DNA from: Bifidobacterium tissieri
GTDB taxonomy: Bacteria > Actinomycetota > Actinomycetes > Actinomycetales > Bifidobacteriaceae
Assembly: GCF_002259645.1 (NCBI RefSeq)
Contig: NZ_MWWV01000007.1
Coordinates: 1-64,000, forward strand
Reading direction: 5' to 3'
DNA: 64,000 nt
A program made the translations under genes and the position numbers. Shown in pieces: positions 8,235 through 16,555 of this stretch. Each line of letters starts with the position of its first letter. Positions within the stretch are counted from its first letter, which is position 1. A model generated the notes under the pieces. The model searched no databases and was not told where the DNA came from. It saw only the letters and a program-made list of their open reading frames with translations.

Positions 8235-8598
8235 ATCGAAACCCCTTCCGAAACCGGACTGAAATCATTGGAACGCCCACGGACGTCGTGAGCTGATAGG
8301 CAGTATACGCGGCGACTCCGCGCGGACGAAACGTCGTCAATACCGCGGAATGTCAAGGATTATGCGGAATAGTAATCCGTCATAGCGAATGCCTATAGGC
8401 CTTTTTTCGTTTTTCTGATTTTTCGCGATTTGAGGAGAATATTGTGGTATACGGATTCCGACGACACGCCGGAACCCACGCATGACCGCGTCGGAGGAGG
8501 GGATGCCTCCGGTGCGGTCCGTCACAACAGCAGTATTCGTATTCCACGACGTCAGGAACAGGGCCGACGGGCGCCGTTTCTCGGGGAGGCATCGTCAT
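8235..8598. promoter_or_regulatory. Divergent toa/tauF promoter region
   Basis: Gene-free 364 bp between divergent starts. It contains an inverted repeat GGATTA (8357-8362) / TAATCC (8373-8378) and a palindrome GCCTATAGGC (8391-8400) followed by a T-run. The stretch GGATTATGCGGAAT (8357-8370) resembles GGATTATAGGGATT at 16673-16686 upstream of the lyase gene. No regulator gene is adjacent. Confidence 0.5.
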
Positions 8599-9780
8599 AT
8601 GAAATGGAACTACACGCAGCCGGTCGACATACGATTTGGTGCCGGTCGCGTGGCTGAAATCGGCGAGGTCGCACGTGAACGCGGACTGTATCGCGGGCTT
8701 CTCGTGGCCGGCGGGCACAGTGTGCGCTCCGGTCTGGCCCAGCGCGTGCTCGACCACGGTCGCGGCACGATCGAAGCCGTGTTCAGCGAGTTCTCCCCTA
8801 ACCCCGATGTGACCGAAGTGGACGCCTGTGCCGAACTGATCCGCACGCAGGACGTCGGATTCATCGTGGCGCTCGGCGGCGGCAGCGCGCTCGACCTTGC
8901 CAAGGCCGCGTCCGTGATCGGTGCGGGCAGTCGTGAATCGGTCGGTTCGATCACGGACTATCACGGCACCGGCAAGCCGTTGCCACTCACCCACCTGCCG
9001 CTGATCGCTGTGCCGACGACAGCCGGCACCGGCAGTGAGGTCACCTGCGTCTCCGTGCTGACCAATCGTGCGGCGGGCGTCAAGGCACCCATCGTGTCCA
9101 ACGGGTTCTACCCGGAACTGGCGATCATCGATCCGGAACTCACCTATACCGTGCCGCCATATGTGACCGCATGCACGGGAATGGACGTACTCAGCCAGGC
9201 CATCGAAGGCTACTGGAGTGTGGGTCATCAGCCGATCTGTGACGCGCTCGCCGTGCATGCCGCCCGGCTCGTATTCGAATTCCTACCGAAGGCGTTCACC
9301 ACGCCGGACGATCGGGAGGCGCGCGAGCGCATGTGCGAGGCGTCGGTGACGGCCGGACTGGCGTTCACCCTGCCGAAGACCACGTCCAGTCACGCCTGCT
9401 CGTTCCCGCTGACGAACCGGTACGGCATCGCGCATGGCGAGGCGTGCGCGCTCACGCTTGACTACTTCACGCGGATCAATGCGGCGGACCCCGAAGGACG
9501 GGTGAATGCGTTGGCGCGTTCGCTGGGATATCGGGACGCCGACGGACTGGCCGACGCCATCGCCGATCTGCGGCGAACGCTGGGGCTGCGCGAGAACATC
9601 GCCGATCTCGGACTTGGTGAGTCCGACATTGCGGCGCTGGTACGTGACAGTCATCATCCGAATCTTGACAACAATCCCGTCGTCATCACCGACGACAACC
9701 TACTGGCCCTGTATCGCGGGCTTGCCTCGGGCGGCGCGGCGAATGCAGACAAACACAACGAACGAGAGGAACGTCAATGA
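8599..9780 (+). CDS. tauF: Sulfoacetaldehyde reductase (metal-dependent alcohol dehydrogenase)
   Basis: A 393-residue member of the iron/metal-dependent alcohol dehydrogenase family. It would reduce sulfoacetaldehyde to isethionate with NADH. The nucleotide motif GGGSALDLAKA is at 93-103 and TTAGTGSE at 140-147. Metal-ligand positions read D196, Q200, H265, H279: the usual first His is Gln. The start at 8599 follows GGGGAGG; the longer frame to 8482 is unsupported. Its stop overlaps the permease start by four bases (ATGA), placing it in the importer operon. A related enzyme, TauF, is known from Bifidobacterium kashiwanohense. Phosphonoacetaldehyde reductase is the main alternative; no phosphonate genes are present. 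Confidence 0.78.
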   Translation: MKWNYTQPVDIRFGAGRVAEIGEVARERGLYRGLLVAGGHSVRSGLAQRVLDHGRGTIEAVFSEFSPNPDVTEVDACAELIRTQDVGFIVALGGGSALDLAKAASVIGAGSRESVGSITDYHGTGKPLPLTHLPLIAVPTTAGTGSEVTCVSVLTNRAAGVKAPIVSNGFYPELAIIDPELTYTVPPYVTACTGMDVLSQAIEGYWSVGHQPICDALAVHAARLVFEFLPKAFTTPDDREARERMCEASVTAGLAFTLPKTTSSHACSFPLTNRYGIAHGEACALTLDYFTRINAADPEGRVNALARSLGYRDADGLADAIADLRRTLGLRENIADLGLGESDIAALVRDSHHPNLDNNPVVITDDNLLALYRGLASGGAANADKHNEREERQ

Positions 9781-10676
9781 CCGCCGTAAGCATACCTGCA
9801 TCCAAGGTGACGGAGCGAATCCGTAGCGTATTCGGCCAGCCCGGAGGAAACGGATCGGTGAAATCCGACGGTCGGGTGACCGTGAGCAAGGCGCAGGGGG
9901 TGATCTCCCTGGTGGCGTTCCTGATCGCATGGTGGGCGGTGACCGCGGCCAAGCTGGTCAGCCCGCTGTATCTGCCGAGTCCGGCGGCGGTGTGGGACGC
10001 GTTCGTGAAGGCGAACACCTGCAATCCGATCGCGGCCGGCTCCGATCGCATCGTCTGCGGTGTGCAGCAGTACTTCCTGTGGCAGCATCTGCTCATGAGC
10101 CTGGAACGCATCGGCGTGGGATTGGCGCTCGCCATCGGATTCGGCGTGCTCGTCGGATTCGTACTCGCCAACGTGACGGTGCTCAACCGGCTGGTGATGC
10201 CGTACATCAACTTCATCCGTGCGTTGCCGCCGCTGGGATACATCGGTCTGCTGATCGTCTGGTTCGGCATCGGCGACACCACCAAGATCTGGCTGCTGTT
10301 CCTCGCCGCGTTCCCACCGATCGTGCTCGCCACCATCGACGGCATCTCCAGCGTGAACCGTGATCGTCTGAATTCGGCGCTCTCGTTGGGCGCGAACCGA
10401 CTGCAGCTGCTGGTGCATGTGATGTTCCCGAGCACGCTGCCGTCGATTCTCAACGGCATTCGACTGGCCGTCGGATTCGCGTGGACCACGGTGGTGGCGG
10501 CCGAGCTGAACAACGGTATTCCGGGCATCGGCGCGCTCGCCTACCTGTCCGGTACCGAGATGAACACGCCGCTGACCATCGCGTGCATTCTGGTGATCGG
10601 CGTGGCCGCTCTGGTGCTTGACGGGCTGATCCAGCTGGTGATCCGCGCGCTTACGCCGTGGGTCGGCAAGGAGTAG
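9777..10676 (+). CDS. tauC: Taurine/sulfonate ABC importer permease
   Basis: A 299-residue inner-membrane permease of the SsuC/TauC (binding-protein-dependent) family. Several hydrophobic helices are clear, beginning with GVISLVAFLIAWWAV near residue 45. The conserved coupling loop ALSLGANRLQLLVHVMFPSTLPSILNGIRLAVGFAW, typical of the EAA motif in this family, is near residues 200-235. It starts inside the last codon of the reductase gene and is followed after about 180 bp by the binding-protein gene. The Cys-containing loop CNPIAAGSDRIVCG (residues 80-95) is unusual and might form a disulfide outside. Confidence 0.82.
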   Translation: MTAVSIPASKVTERIRSVFGQPGGNGSVKSDGRVTVSKAQGVISLVAFLIAWWAVTAAKLVSPLYLPSPAAVWDAFVKANTCNPIAAGSDRIVCGVQQYFLWQHLLMSLERIGVGLALAIGFGVLVGFVLANVTVLNRLVMPYINFIRALPPLGYIGLLIVWFGIGDTTKIWLLFLAAFPPIVLATIDGISSVNRDRLNSALSLGANRLQLLVHVMFPSTLPSILNGIRLAVGFAWTTVVAAELNNGIPGIGALAYLSGTEMNTPLTIACILVIGVAALVLDGLIQLVIRALTPWVGKE

Positions 10677-10780
10677 CGCGGTAGCCGTTTCGCGGCGTCG
10701 AACACATCGAATATCTGTGATCGTGGTTCGTGAATGGGGGTTTGCGGACCACGGTTGAACGCACCTTTGGTCGGAGGCTT

Positions 10781-10808
10781 GTCGTTGGTGCAAGTGTCGT
10801 TGGCACAA
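10781..10808 (+). repeat. Tandem direct repeat upstream of binding protein
   Basis: GTCGTTGGTGCAA (10781-10793) is followed by GTCGTTGGCACAA (10796-10808) in the 178-bp gap between permease and binding-protein genes. It could be a regulator-binding pair or part of a leader structure that lets the binding protein be made in excess. Confidence 0.4.
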
Positions 10809-10854
10809 GGTGCGGCATGGCAATCAACATCACTATCAACAAGGGGGAAGAACC

Positions 10855-11943
10855 ATGCCCGTTTCATCGAAATCATCGAATGCGTGGCTGCGCAAGGCAT
10901 TGTCCGTGATCGCGGCGGGGGCCGCGGTATTGTCGCTCACGGCGTGCGGCGGCATGAAGACGGCTGATCAGGTGGCCGGCAACACCGACGCATCGTCGGC
11001 AAACGGCGCCTGCCCGACCGATGTCAACAACGATTTCACCGGAACCGTGCGTGTGGGATGGCAGGCCATTCCGAACGCCGATCTGGTGGTGAAGGATCAG
11101 AAGCTGCTGGAGTCCTGCCTGCCCAAGGCGACCATCAAGTGGAGCCAGTTCAACTCCGGTGCCGACGTGTTGCAGGCGTTCGGCGCGAAGTCCCTAGACA
11201 TCGCGCTGCTGGGATCCAGCCCGTCGGTGAAGGCCGTGAGCGGCCCGCTCAACCTGCCGGTGCAGGTGGTGTGGATCAACGATGTGATCGGTGAGGCCGA
11301 GTCGTTGGTGACGCAGGCGCAGGGCGTGTCCTCGATCAAGGATCTCAAGGGCAAGACCATTGCCGTGCCGTTCGGATCGACGTCGCACTTCAGCCTGCTG
11401 TCGGCCCTGAGCGAGGCGGGTCTGACCGAGTCCGATGTGAAGCTGGTGAACCTTGATCCGGACAAGATGCCGGCCGCGTGGGAGCGCAAGGAGATCGACG
11501 CCGCATGGGTGTGGGACCCGGTGCTGAGCCAGCTCAAGGAGAAGGGCGGCACCACGGTGACGTCGAGTGCCGAAACCGCGAAGACCGGTGCGCCGACCTA
11601 CGATCTGGAGCTTGCCGACAGCACGTTCATCAAGGACAATCCGGCGGTGCTTGACACCTGGACCGCAGTGGAGAACCACGCCGTGCAGCAGGTGAAGAAG
11701 GCCGACGACAAGGCCGTGGACTCCATCGCCGTGCAGCTCAACGTGAAGCCTGATCAGGTGCGCCAGCAGCTCAAGGGGTACACGTATCTCGACGCTGCGG
11801 AGCAGGCCAAGGCCTTTGATGATCTGCCCGGCGTGTTCTCCAAGACCGCCGAGTTCCTGAAGAGCCAAGGCGGACTCGACTCCGTGGCATCCAGCTATGA
11901 TTCGGCGCTCTACACCGACGCGATTCAGAAGGCAAGCAAGTAG
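10855..11943 (+). CDS. tauA: Taurine/sulfonate ABC importer, substrate-binding lipoprotein
   Basis: A 362-residue secreted lipoprotein. Signal peptide with lipobox LSLTACGG, acylated cysteine C31. The mature part is a SsuA/TauA-type periplasmic-binding fold: VRVGWQAIPNADLVVKDQKLLE, FGAKSLDIALLGSSPSVKAV, and GKTIAVPFGSTSHFSLLSALSEAGL are recognisable family stretches. Start at 10855 after AAGGGGG. The gene precedes the ATPase gene by 15 bp and belongs to the tauF-tauC-tauA-tauB operon. Taurine is the substrate suggested by the neighbouring aminotransferase and reductase; other alkanesulfonates are possible. Confidence 0.82.
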   Translation: MPVSSKSSNAWLRKALSVIAAGAAVLSLTACGGMKTADQVAGNTDASSANGACPTDVNNDFTGTVRVGWQAIPNADLVVKDQKLLESCLPKATIKWSQFNSGADVLQAFGAKSLDIALLGSSPSVKAVSGPLNLPVQVVWINDVIGEAESLVTQAQGVSSIKDLKGKTIAVPFGSTSHFSLLSALSEAGLTESDVKLVNLDPDKMPAAWERKEIDAAWVWDPVLSQLKEKGGTTVTSSAETAKTGAPTYDLELADSTFIKDNPAVLDTWTAVENHAVQQVKKADDKAVDSIAVQLNVKPDQVRQQLKGYTYLDAAEQAKAFDDLPGVFSKTAEFLKSQGGLDSVASSYDSALYTDAIQKASK

Positions 11944-11958
11944 GCGAGTAGGAGAACC

Positions 11959-12741
11959 ATGACCGATACCCAACCGGCCGTCGCCATCCGAGGCGTGACC
12001 AAACGATTCCACACCGACCGCGGCGAGGACGTGACCGCGCTGCACGACGTCAACCTGACGATCAACGCGCATGACTTCATCACCGTGGTGGGACAGTCCG
12101 GATGCGGCAAGACCACATTGCTGCGCATGCTCGCCGGCTTTGACCAGCCCACCGAAGGGGAGATCCTCATCGACGGACGTTCGGTGAGCGGACCCAGTCC
12201 CGAACGCGGTGTGGTGTTCCAGAAGCCGCAGCTGTATCCGTGGCTGAACGTGCGACGCAACGTGGAATTCGGTCTGCGTATGCAGGGCGTTGACGCCGCT
12301 CGGCGCCAGCGTGTGGCCAACGAGTATCTGTCGATGGTCGGCTTGTCCGATGCGGCCGATCGCAAGCCATATGAGCTGTCCGGCGGCATGCAGCAGCGCG
12401 CGCAGATCGCGCGAGTGCTGGCCGCCGACCCGGCCGTGGTACTGATGGATGAGCCGTTCGGCGCGTTGGATGCCCTGACCAGGGAGAATCTGCAGGTGGA
12501 GTTGCGGCGCATCTGGCAGGAGCAGCGCAAGACCGTGTTCTTCATCACCCACAGCGTGGACGAGGCGATCTTCCTCGGTACTCGAGTGGTGGTGATGAGT
12601 GCGCATCCGGGCACAGTGCTGATGGACATCCCGGTGGACGTGCCGCGCGACCCGGAGCACCCCGAGGACATCGACGCCGTGCGGGACACCGATGAGTTCC
12701 GCACGCTGGAGACGAGGATCTCCGCCGCGATTCACGCGTGA
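11959..12741 (+). CDS. tauB: Taurine/sulfonate ABC importer ATPase
   Basis: A 260-residue ABC ATPase of the SsuB/TauB family. Walker A GQSGCGKTT, Q-loop QKPQLYPW, signature LSGGMQQRAQIARVLA, and Walker B VVLMDEPFGALDALT are complete. The last gene of the operon, ending just before a strong bidirectional hairpin. It would energise uptake through the TauC-type permease. A second, complete importer of the same type lies 12 kb downstream, so the two probably differ in substrate. Confidence 0.88.
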   Translation: MTDTQPAVAIRGVTKRFHTDRGEDVTALHDVNLTINAHDFITVVGQSGCGKTTLLRMLAGFDQPTEGEILIDGRSVSGPSPERGVVFQKPQLYPWLNVRRNVEFGLRMQGVDAARRQRVANEYLSMVGLSDAADRKPYELSGGMQQRAQIARVLAADPAVVLMDEPFGALDALTRENLQVELRRIWQEQRKTVFFITHSVDEAIFLGTRVVVMSAHPGTVLMDIPVDVPRDPEHPEDIDAVRDTDEFRTLETRISAAIHA

Positions 12742-12771
12742 GAGCGGTAGTCGCCGAGTTCTCCATTATGA

Positions 12772-12820
12772 CGATTTGGGGTATGAGTGTTACAACAACG
12801 CTCATACCCCAAAATATTGT
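12772..12820. terminator. Bidirectional terminator between tauB and islB
   Basis: TTTGGGGTATGAG (12775-12787) pairs exactly with CTCATACCCCAAA (12801-12813), with further pairing inside. It lies between converging genes and has A/T tracts on both sides, so it can end transcription in both directions. Confidence 0.85.
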
Positions 12821-12862
12821 TTCTGCGTAGAACTCGACGATCGCCAGTTCCCGTGCATGAGA

Positions 12863-13897
12863 TCAGTCGTGGTATAGGGCTTCGGCGGCCAGACCGGACG
12901 CGAGCGCATCGTCGCGGATCGCGTTGAACAGGTCGTCGTCGAGCTTGACTGATCCCATCGGATAGTTGCGGCCGAGGGCGTGATACTTGCCTTCACCGAA
13001 ACGGTGGTAGCGCAACGGTTGATAGGTGATGTTCGCGTCGGCACCGCCCAGTCCGTGCAGGAAGTCGAGAATGGCGGCCACGTCCTCGCGTGAATCGTTG
13101 AAGCCGGGGATGATCGGCGTGCGTACCAGTTTGGGGATTTCCGGATGGTCGGCGCAGAGGCGGCGGAAGTTGTCGAGGATGCGGGTGTTGCCGAAGCCGG
13201 TCCATTCGCGGTGTTTCGCATCGTTCATGGATTTGATGTCGAACAGCACGTAGTCCAGATGTTCGGCGGCGCTGGCCAGCGAGGCGTAGGGCGCGTATCC
13301 GCAGGTTTCGATGGCGGTGGAGATGCCCCGATCGTGGGCACCGGCGAGCAGGGAGGTGAGGAACGTCCGGTGGGAGAGCGGTTCGCCGCCGGATACGGTG
13401 AGACCGCCGCCGCTGCGGTCGAAGAACACTTCGTCGCGTTCCACGACGTCGAGGATTTCGTCCACGCGCATGGGACGGCCTTCCAGGGTGAGTGCCTTGG
13501 AAGGGCAGGTTTTGGCGAAGGCGGTGATCTCGTTGAGATCGAGGCGGTCGAGCCGTTCGTGGTCGAGGGTGATGGTGTCGGTTCCCGGTGCGGTACGCAC
13601 CGCTCCCGGGCAGGCCAGTGCGCATCGGTCGCAACCCATGCCGGCGATGCATTTGTCGGCCACGTAGCTGACCTCGGGGCCGAAGCGCTGCGATTCGGGG
13701 TTGCTGCACCACGGGCAGCGTAGCGGGCAGCCTTTGAGAAACACGATGGTGCGGATGCCCGGGCCGTCGTGCAGCGAATAGTGCTGGATGTTGAACACCA
13801 GTGCCGAGTCCTTGGGCATGAGTTTGCGCCATTCGCCGGTGGGCTTGGAGGAGCGGCTGCGATCCTCGAGGATGCGGCTGACGAGTGACGATTGCAT
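12863..13897 (-). CDS. islB: Glycyl-radical enzyme activase (isethionate lyase activating enzyme)
   Basis: A 344-residue radical-SAM activase. The SAM cluster is C57-x3-C61-x2-C64 (GCPLRCPWC). A ferredoxin-like insert with C83, C89, C92, C96 and C131 provides auxiliary clusters, as in activases of choline, glycerol and isethionate lyases and unlike PflA. The GGEPL motif and a C-terminal barrel follow. It would abstract hydrogen from G801 of the adjacent lyase. It lies downstream of islA on the same strand, separated by 177 bp with two large hairpins. The first 27 residues are a basic extension; a later ATG at 13819 is possible. Confidence 0.85.
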   Translation of the reverse strand: MQSSLVSRILEDRSRSSKPTGEWRKLMPKDSALVFNIQHYSLHDGPGIRTIVFLKGCPLRCPWCSNPESQRFGPEVSYVADKCIAGMGCDRCALACPGAVRTAPGTDTITLDHERLDRLDLNEITAFAKTCPSKALTLEGRPMRVDEILDVVERDEVFFDRSGGGLTVSGGEPLSHRTFLTSLLAGAHDRGISTAIETCGYAPYASLASAAEHLDYVLFDIKSMNDAKHREWTGFGNTRILDNFRRLCADHPEIPKLVRTPIIPGFNDSREDVAAILDFLHGLGGADANITYQPLRYHRFGEGKYHALGRNYPMGSVKLDDDLFNAIRDDALASGLAAEALYHD

Positions 13898-13948
13898 AGG
13901 AGCCTCGGGCGTGGTGTTGGAAACGGGAATATGGCAATGACCGGAGAA

Positions 13949-14030
13949 GGTTGTGGGATTCCCGCCGCAGGGGCTGGGAATCCCACAACCATGAGTCGAT
14001 ATATATAAATATGTATTTATTTATATATAT
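13949..14030 (-). promoter_or_regulatory. Two stacked hairpins between islA and islB
   Basis: Stem 1: a perfect 15-bp inverted repeat, GGTTGTGGGATTCCC (13949-13963) with its complement at 13976-13990. Stem 2: a perfect 13-bp all-A/T repeat, 13999-14011 with 14018-14030. In the islA transcript they come after the stop codon and before the activase gene. They probably reduce or stabilise part of the message so that lyase greatly exceeds activase. Confidence 0.65.
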
Positions 14031-14074
14031 GTATATGAGTGTGAGGCGCTCACGGCGCGTGGAATCAGGATGTC

Positions 14075-16555
14075 TTAGAAGGCTTCCTGCTCGTTGCGGG
14101 AGATGAGCTCGTCCTGCAGATCCTTCGACAGCTCGGTGAAGAACGCGGAGTATCCGGCGATGCGCACGATGAGGTTCCGGTACAGTTCCGGATGCTTCTG
14201 CGCCTCGCGCAGCGTCTCGTTGTTCATCACGTTGAACTGCACGTGCCACAGCTTGAGGTCGCGCCAGGTCTCGATGAACTCGACGAGCTTCTCCGTGCCT
14301 TCCTTGCCGGCCACGCAGCCGGGGGAGAGCTTGATGTTGAGCAGTCGGCCGGCATGCTCGTTGTGGTCGAAGTTCTTGGTCAGGTAGTTCGACAGCAGGA
14401 TCGCGGTGGGGCCTTCGTGATCGGCACCTTGCGCGGCGGAGGATCCGTCGGACAGCGGCGTGTAGGCGCGACGGCCGTCAGGCGTGGCCGACACCACCTT
14501 GCCGAACGGCACGTGGCTGGTGAACGGCACCAGACGGATGTCCATGTGCACGCCGATCTGTTCGGAGTACTTGGCGGTGAATTCCTGCGCGGTACGGTCG
14601 AGCACCTTGCCGATCTCGTCGGCGTACGGGTCGTCGTTGCCGTAGGACGGGGCGTTCTTCAGCAGCTGGCGGATCACCTCGTAGCCTTCGAAGTCGTGTG
14701 CGCACGCCTCCTTGAGCTCGTGCAGGGTGATCACGTGATCCTCGAATACGAGCTTGCGGATGGCGGCAAGCGAGTCGATCACCGTGGCATAGCCCATGTA
14801 CTCGAGGTAGCCGAGGTCGATGCCTCCCGGGATCTTCGGCTGGTGAAGGTCGATGCACGAGTCGCGGCACAGCTTCTGCAGCATGGAGCCCAGCGGGGTG
14901 GCGAAGTGCTCGGCGCGCAGGCGGATGATCTCATGCTGCTGGATGAACGCGTGCTTGAGCAGGTTGTTCTGCTGCTTGAGGAACGCGGCGAACAGGTCGT
15001 CGAAGCTCGTGAAGTCCTCGAATTCGCCGGTTTCCAGGCCCAGCACCTCGTCGCCGTACTTGAGCATGCGGCCGTTGTACATCACCATTTCCAGCGCGGC
15101 GGCGAAGTTGATGTAGGCGTTCGGGCTGGTGTAGGTGTCGCGGTTCGGCATACGGCATTCGGCGCATCCGGACACGGAGTAGTCGAGCGCCTCATCGAAC
15201 TTGGCACCCTTGCTGAGCAGCAGCGGCACCACGTCCTCGTCGTTGAGCAGCTTCGGGAAGCCCTCGCCGCTCTTGATGGTCAGCGCCACCTCGCGCAGGT
15301 AGCGCTTGGGGGAACGGGTGTGGATGCGGGCGGCAAGATCCGGGTAGTTGAGCGGGAACTCGCGCTTGGACTTGAGCAGAATGTAGGTGAGCTCGTTGGT
15401 GGCGTCGTAGCCCTCCGGGGTCTGGCCTCCGATGGTCACCGCCTCCCAGTGCGCGTAGCCCTCGTTGAACGCGCCACCGGCGTCGGACAGGTACAGGTCG
15501 ATGTACTGGGCCATATCGACCCACATGCATTCGAACAGCTCCTGCGCCTCCTCGGCGGTGATGCGTCCGGCCTCCTTGTCCGCCTTGTAGAACGGGTAGA
15601 GGTACTGGTCCATACGGCCGTTGGAGATGATGGTGCCGGTCTTCTGCTCGATGCGGCTGAACAGCTGCGTGAACCACTGGCTCTGCATGGCCTCGTAGAA
15701 GGTGCGGGCCGGGTGCTCGGGCACCCAACGGCAGGTTTCGGCGATGCGGCGCAGTTCGGCGGCACGCTTCGGATCGGACTCCTCGACGGCCAGCTGCTCG
15801 GCCAGATCGGCGTGACGGTTGGCCCACAGAATGATCGCGTCCGCGGTGAGGATCTCCGCCTCCAGGAACGGGCGCTTCTCGCAGTTGTCGATCGGCGAGA
15901 ACTCGTCGAGCTGCGCCAGACGCTCCTGCGCCTCGGCACGCAGTCCGCCGAAGCCCTTCTTCAGCACGATGTCGTAGTCGTGCACCCACTGCAGGCTCGA
16001 ACGGAACGATGCGGTCTCGTTCACCACGTAACGGGAGGTGAGCGCCTCATCGGGGTTGTAGGTGAGCTTCATGGTCTCCGGGCCCAGCGCCTTGGCCAGA
16101 TCCTCGTGGAAGGTCTTGCCCTTCCAATACGGGGCGATCTCCTCGACGATGATGCGAGCGTCCTCGGGGCTGATGTCGAACGGCGAGCTTTCGCGCGTTG
16201 GCAGCTTCTGAATGGCCAGATCGAGCGTATCGCCGTCAAGTTCCGGGTACAGCAGTCCGTAACGGCCCTCACTGCCGCCACGGCCCACGATCAGCTGATC
16301 CTGGTCGATGTACACGGTGGCCTTTTCCGCGTAGTGGTAAAGCGCCTTGGCCCAGCGCAGCACGAGCGGCTCGCCTTCGGTCTGACGGAAGCTTTCGGTG
16401 AACAGCAGTCCGCGTTCCACATCGACGTGCGGCTTCTCCGCGCGAATGCGGGCCAGAATGTCATTGGCTCGCGTGTGATGCTCGAGCTTGACCGGCTGGT
16501 GTTCGATCTGCTCCTTGATACGGGTCTCCTGCGGAGAGAGTACGACTGTGCTCAA
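14075..16555 (-). CDS. islA: Isethionate sulfite-lyase (glycyl radical enzyme)
   Basis: An 826-residue glycyl radical enzyme proposed to split isethionate into acetaldehyde and sulfite. Catalytic Cys464 and Glu466 lie in SGCAECRMP; the radical Gly801 is in RIAGYSAFF, 25 residues from the end. Positions recalled for Bilophila IslA (R189, Q193, W374, C468, E470, R678, F682, G805) correspond, with a constant offset of four, to R185, Q189, W370, C464, E466, R674, F678 and G801 here. IslA's F680 is Val here. The start is a TTG with GGGAG five bases upstream; no ATG fits. Pyruvate formate-lyase is excluded by the single GCxE cysteine instead of adjacent cysteines. Confidence 0.85.
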   Translation of the reverse strand: MSTVVLSPQETRIKEQIEHQPVKLEHHTRANDILARIRAEKPHVDVERGLLFTESFRQTEGEPLVLRWAKALYHYAEKATVYIDQDQLIVGRGGSEGRYGLLYPELDGDTLDLAIQKLPTRESSPFDISPEDARIIVEEIAPYWKGKTFHEDLAKALGPETMKLTYNPDEALTSRYVVNETASFRSSLQWVHDYDIVLKKGFGGLRAEAQERLAQLDEFSPIDNCEKRPFLEAEILTADAIILWANRHADLAEQLAVEESDPKRAAELRRIAETCRWVPEHPARTFYEAMQSQWFTQLFSRIEQKTGTIISNGRMDQYLYPFYKADKEAGRITAEEAQELFECMWVDMAQYIDLYLSDAGGAFNEGYAHWEAVTIGGQTPEGYDATNELTYILLKSKREFPLNYPDLAARIHTRSPKRYLREVALTIKSGEGFPKLLNDEDVVPLLLSKGAKFDEALDYSVSGCAECRMPNRDTYTSPNAYINFAAALEMVMYNGRMLKYGDEVLGLETGEFEDFTSFDDLFAAFLKQQNNLLKHAFIQQHEIIRLRAEHFATPLGSMLQKLCRDSCIDLHQPKIPGGIDLGYLEYMGYATVIDSLAAIRKLVFEDHVITLHELKEACAHDFEGYEVIRQLLKNAPSYGNDDPYADEIGKVLDRTAQEFTAKYSEQIGVHMDIRLVPFTSHVPFGKVVSATPDGRRAYTPLSDGSSAAQGADHEGPTAILLSNYLTKNFDHNEHAGRLLNIKLSPGCVAGKEGTEKLVEFIETWRDLKLWHVQFNVMNNETLREAQKHPELYRNLIVRIAGYSAFFTELSKDLQDELISRNEQEAF

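Noticed and set aside
14075-16555. Pyruvate formate-lyase
   Set aside because: PFL has two adjacent active cysteines; this protein has the single GCAE motif and sulfonate-binding Arg/Gln positions, and its activase has extra ferredoxin-like clusters.
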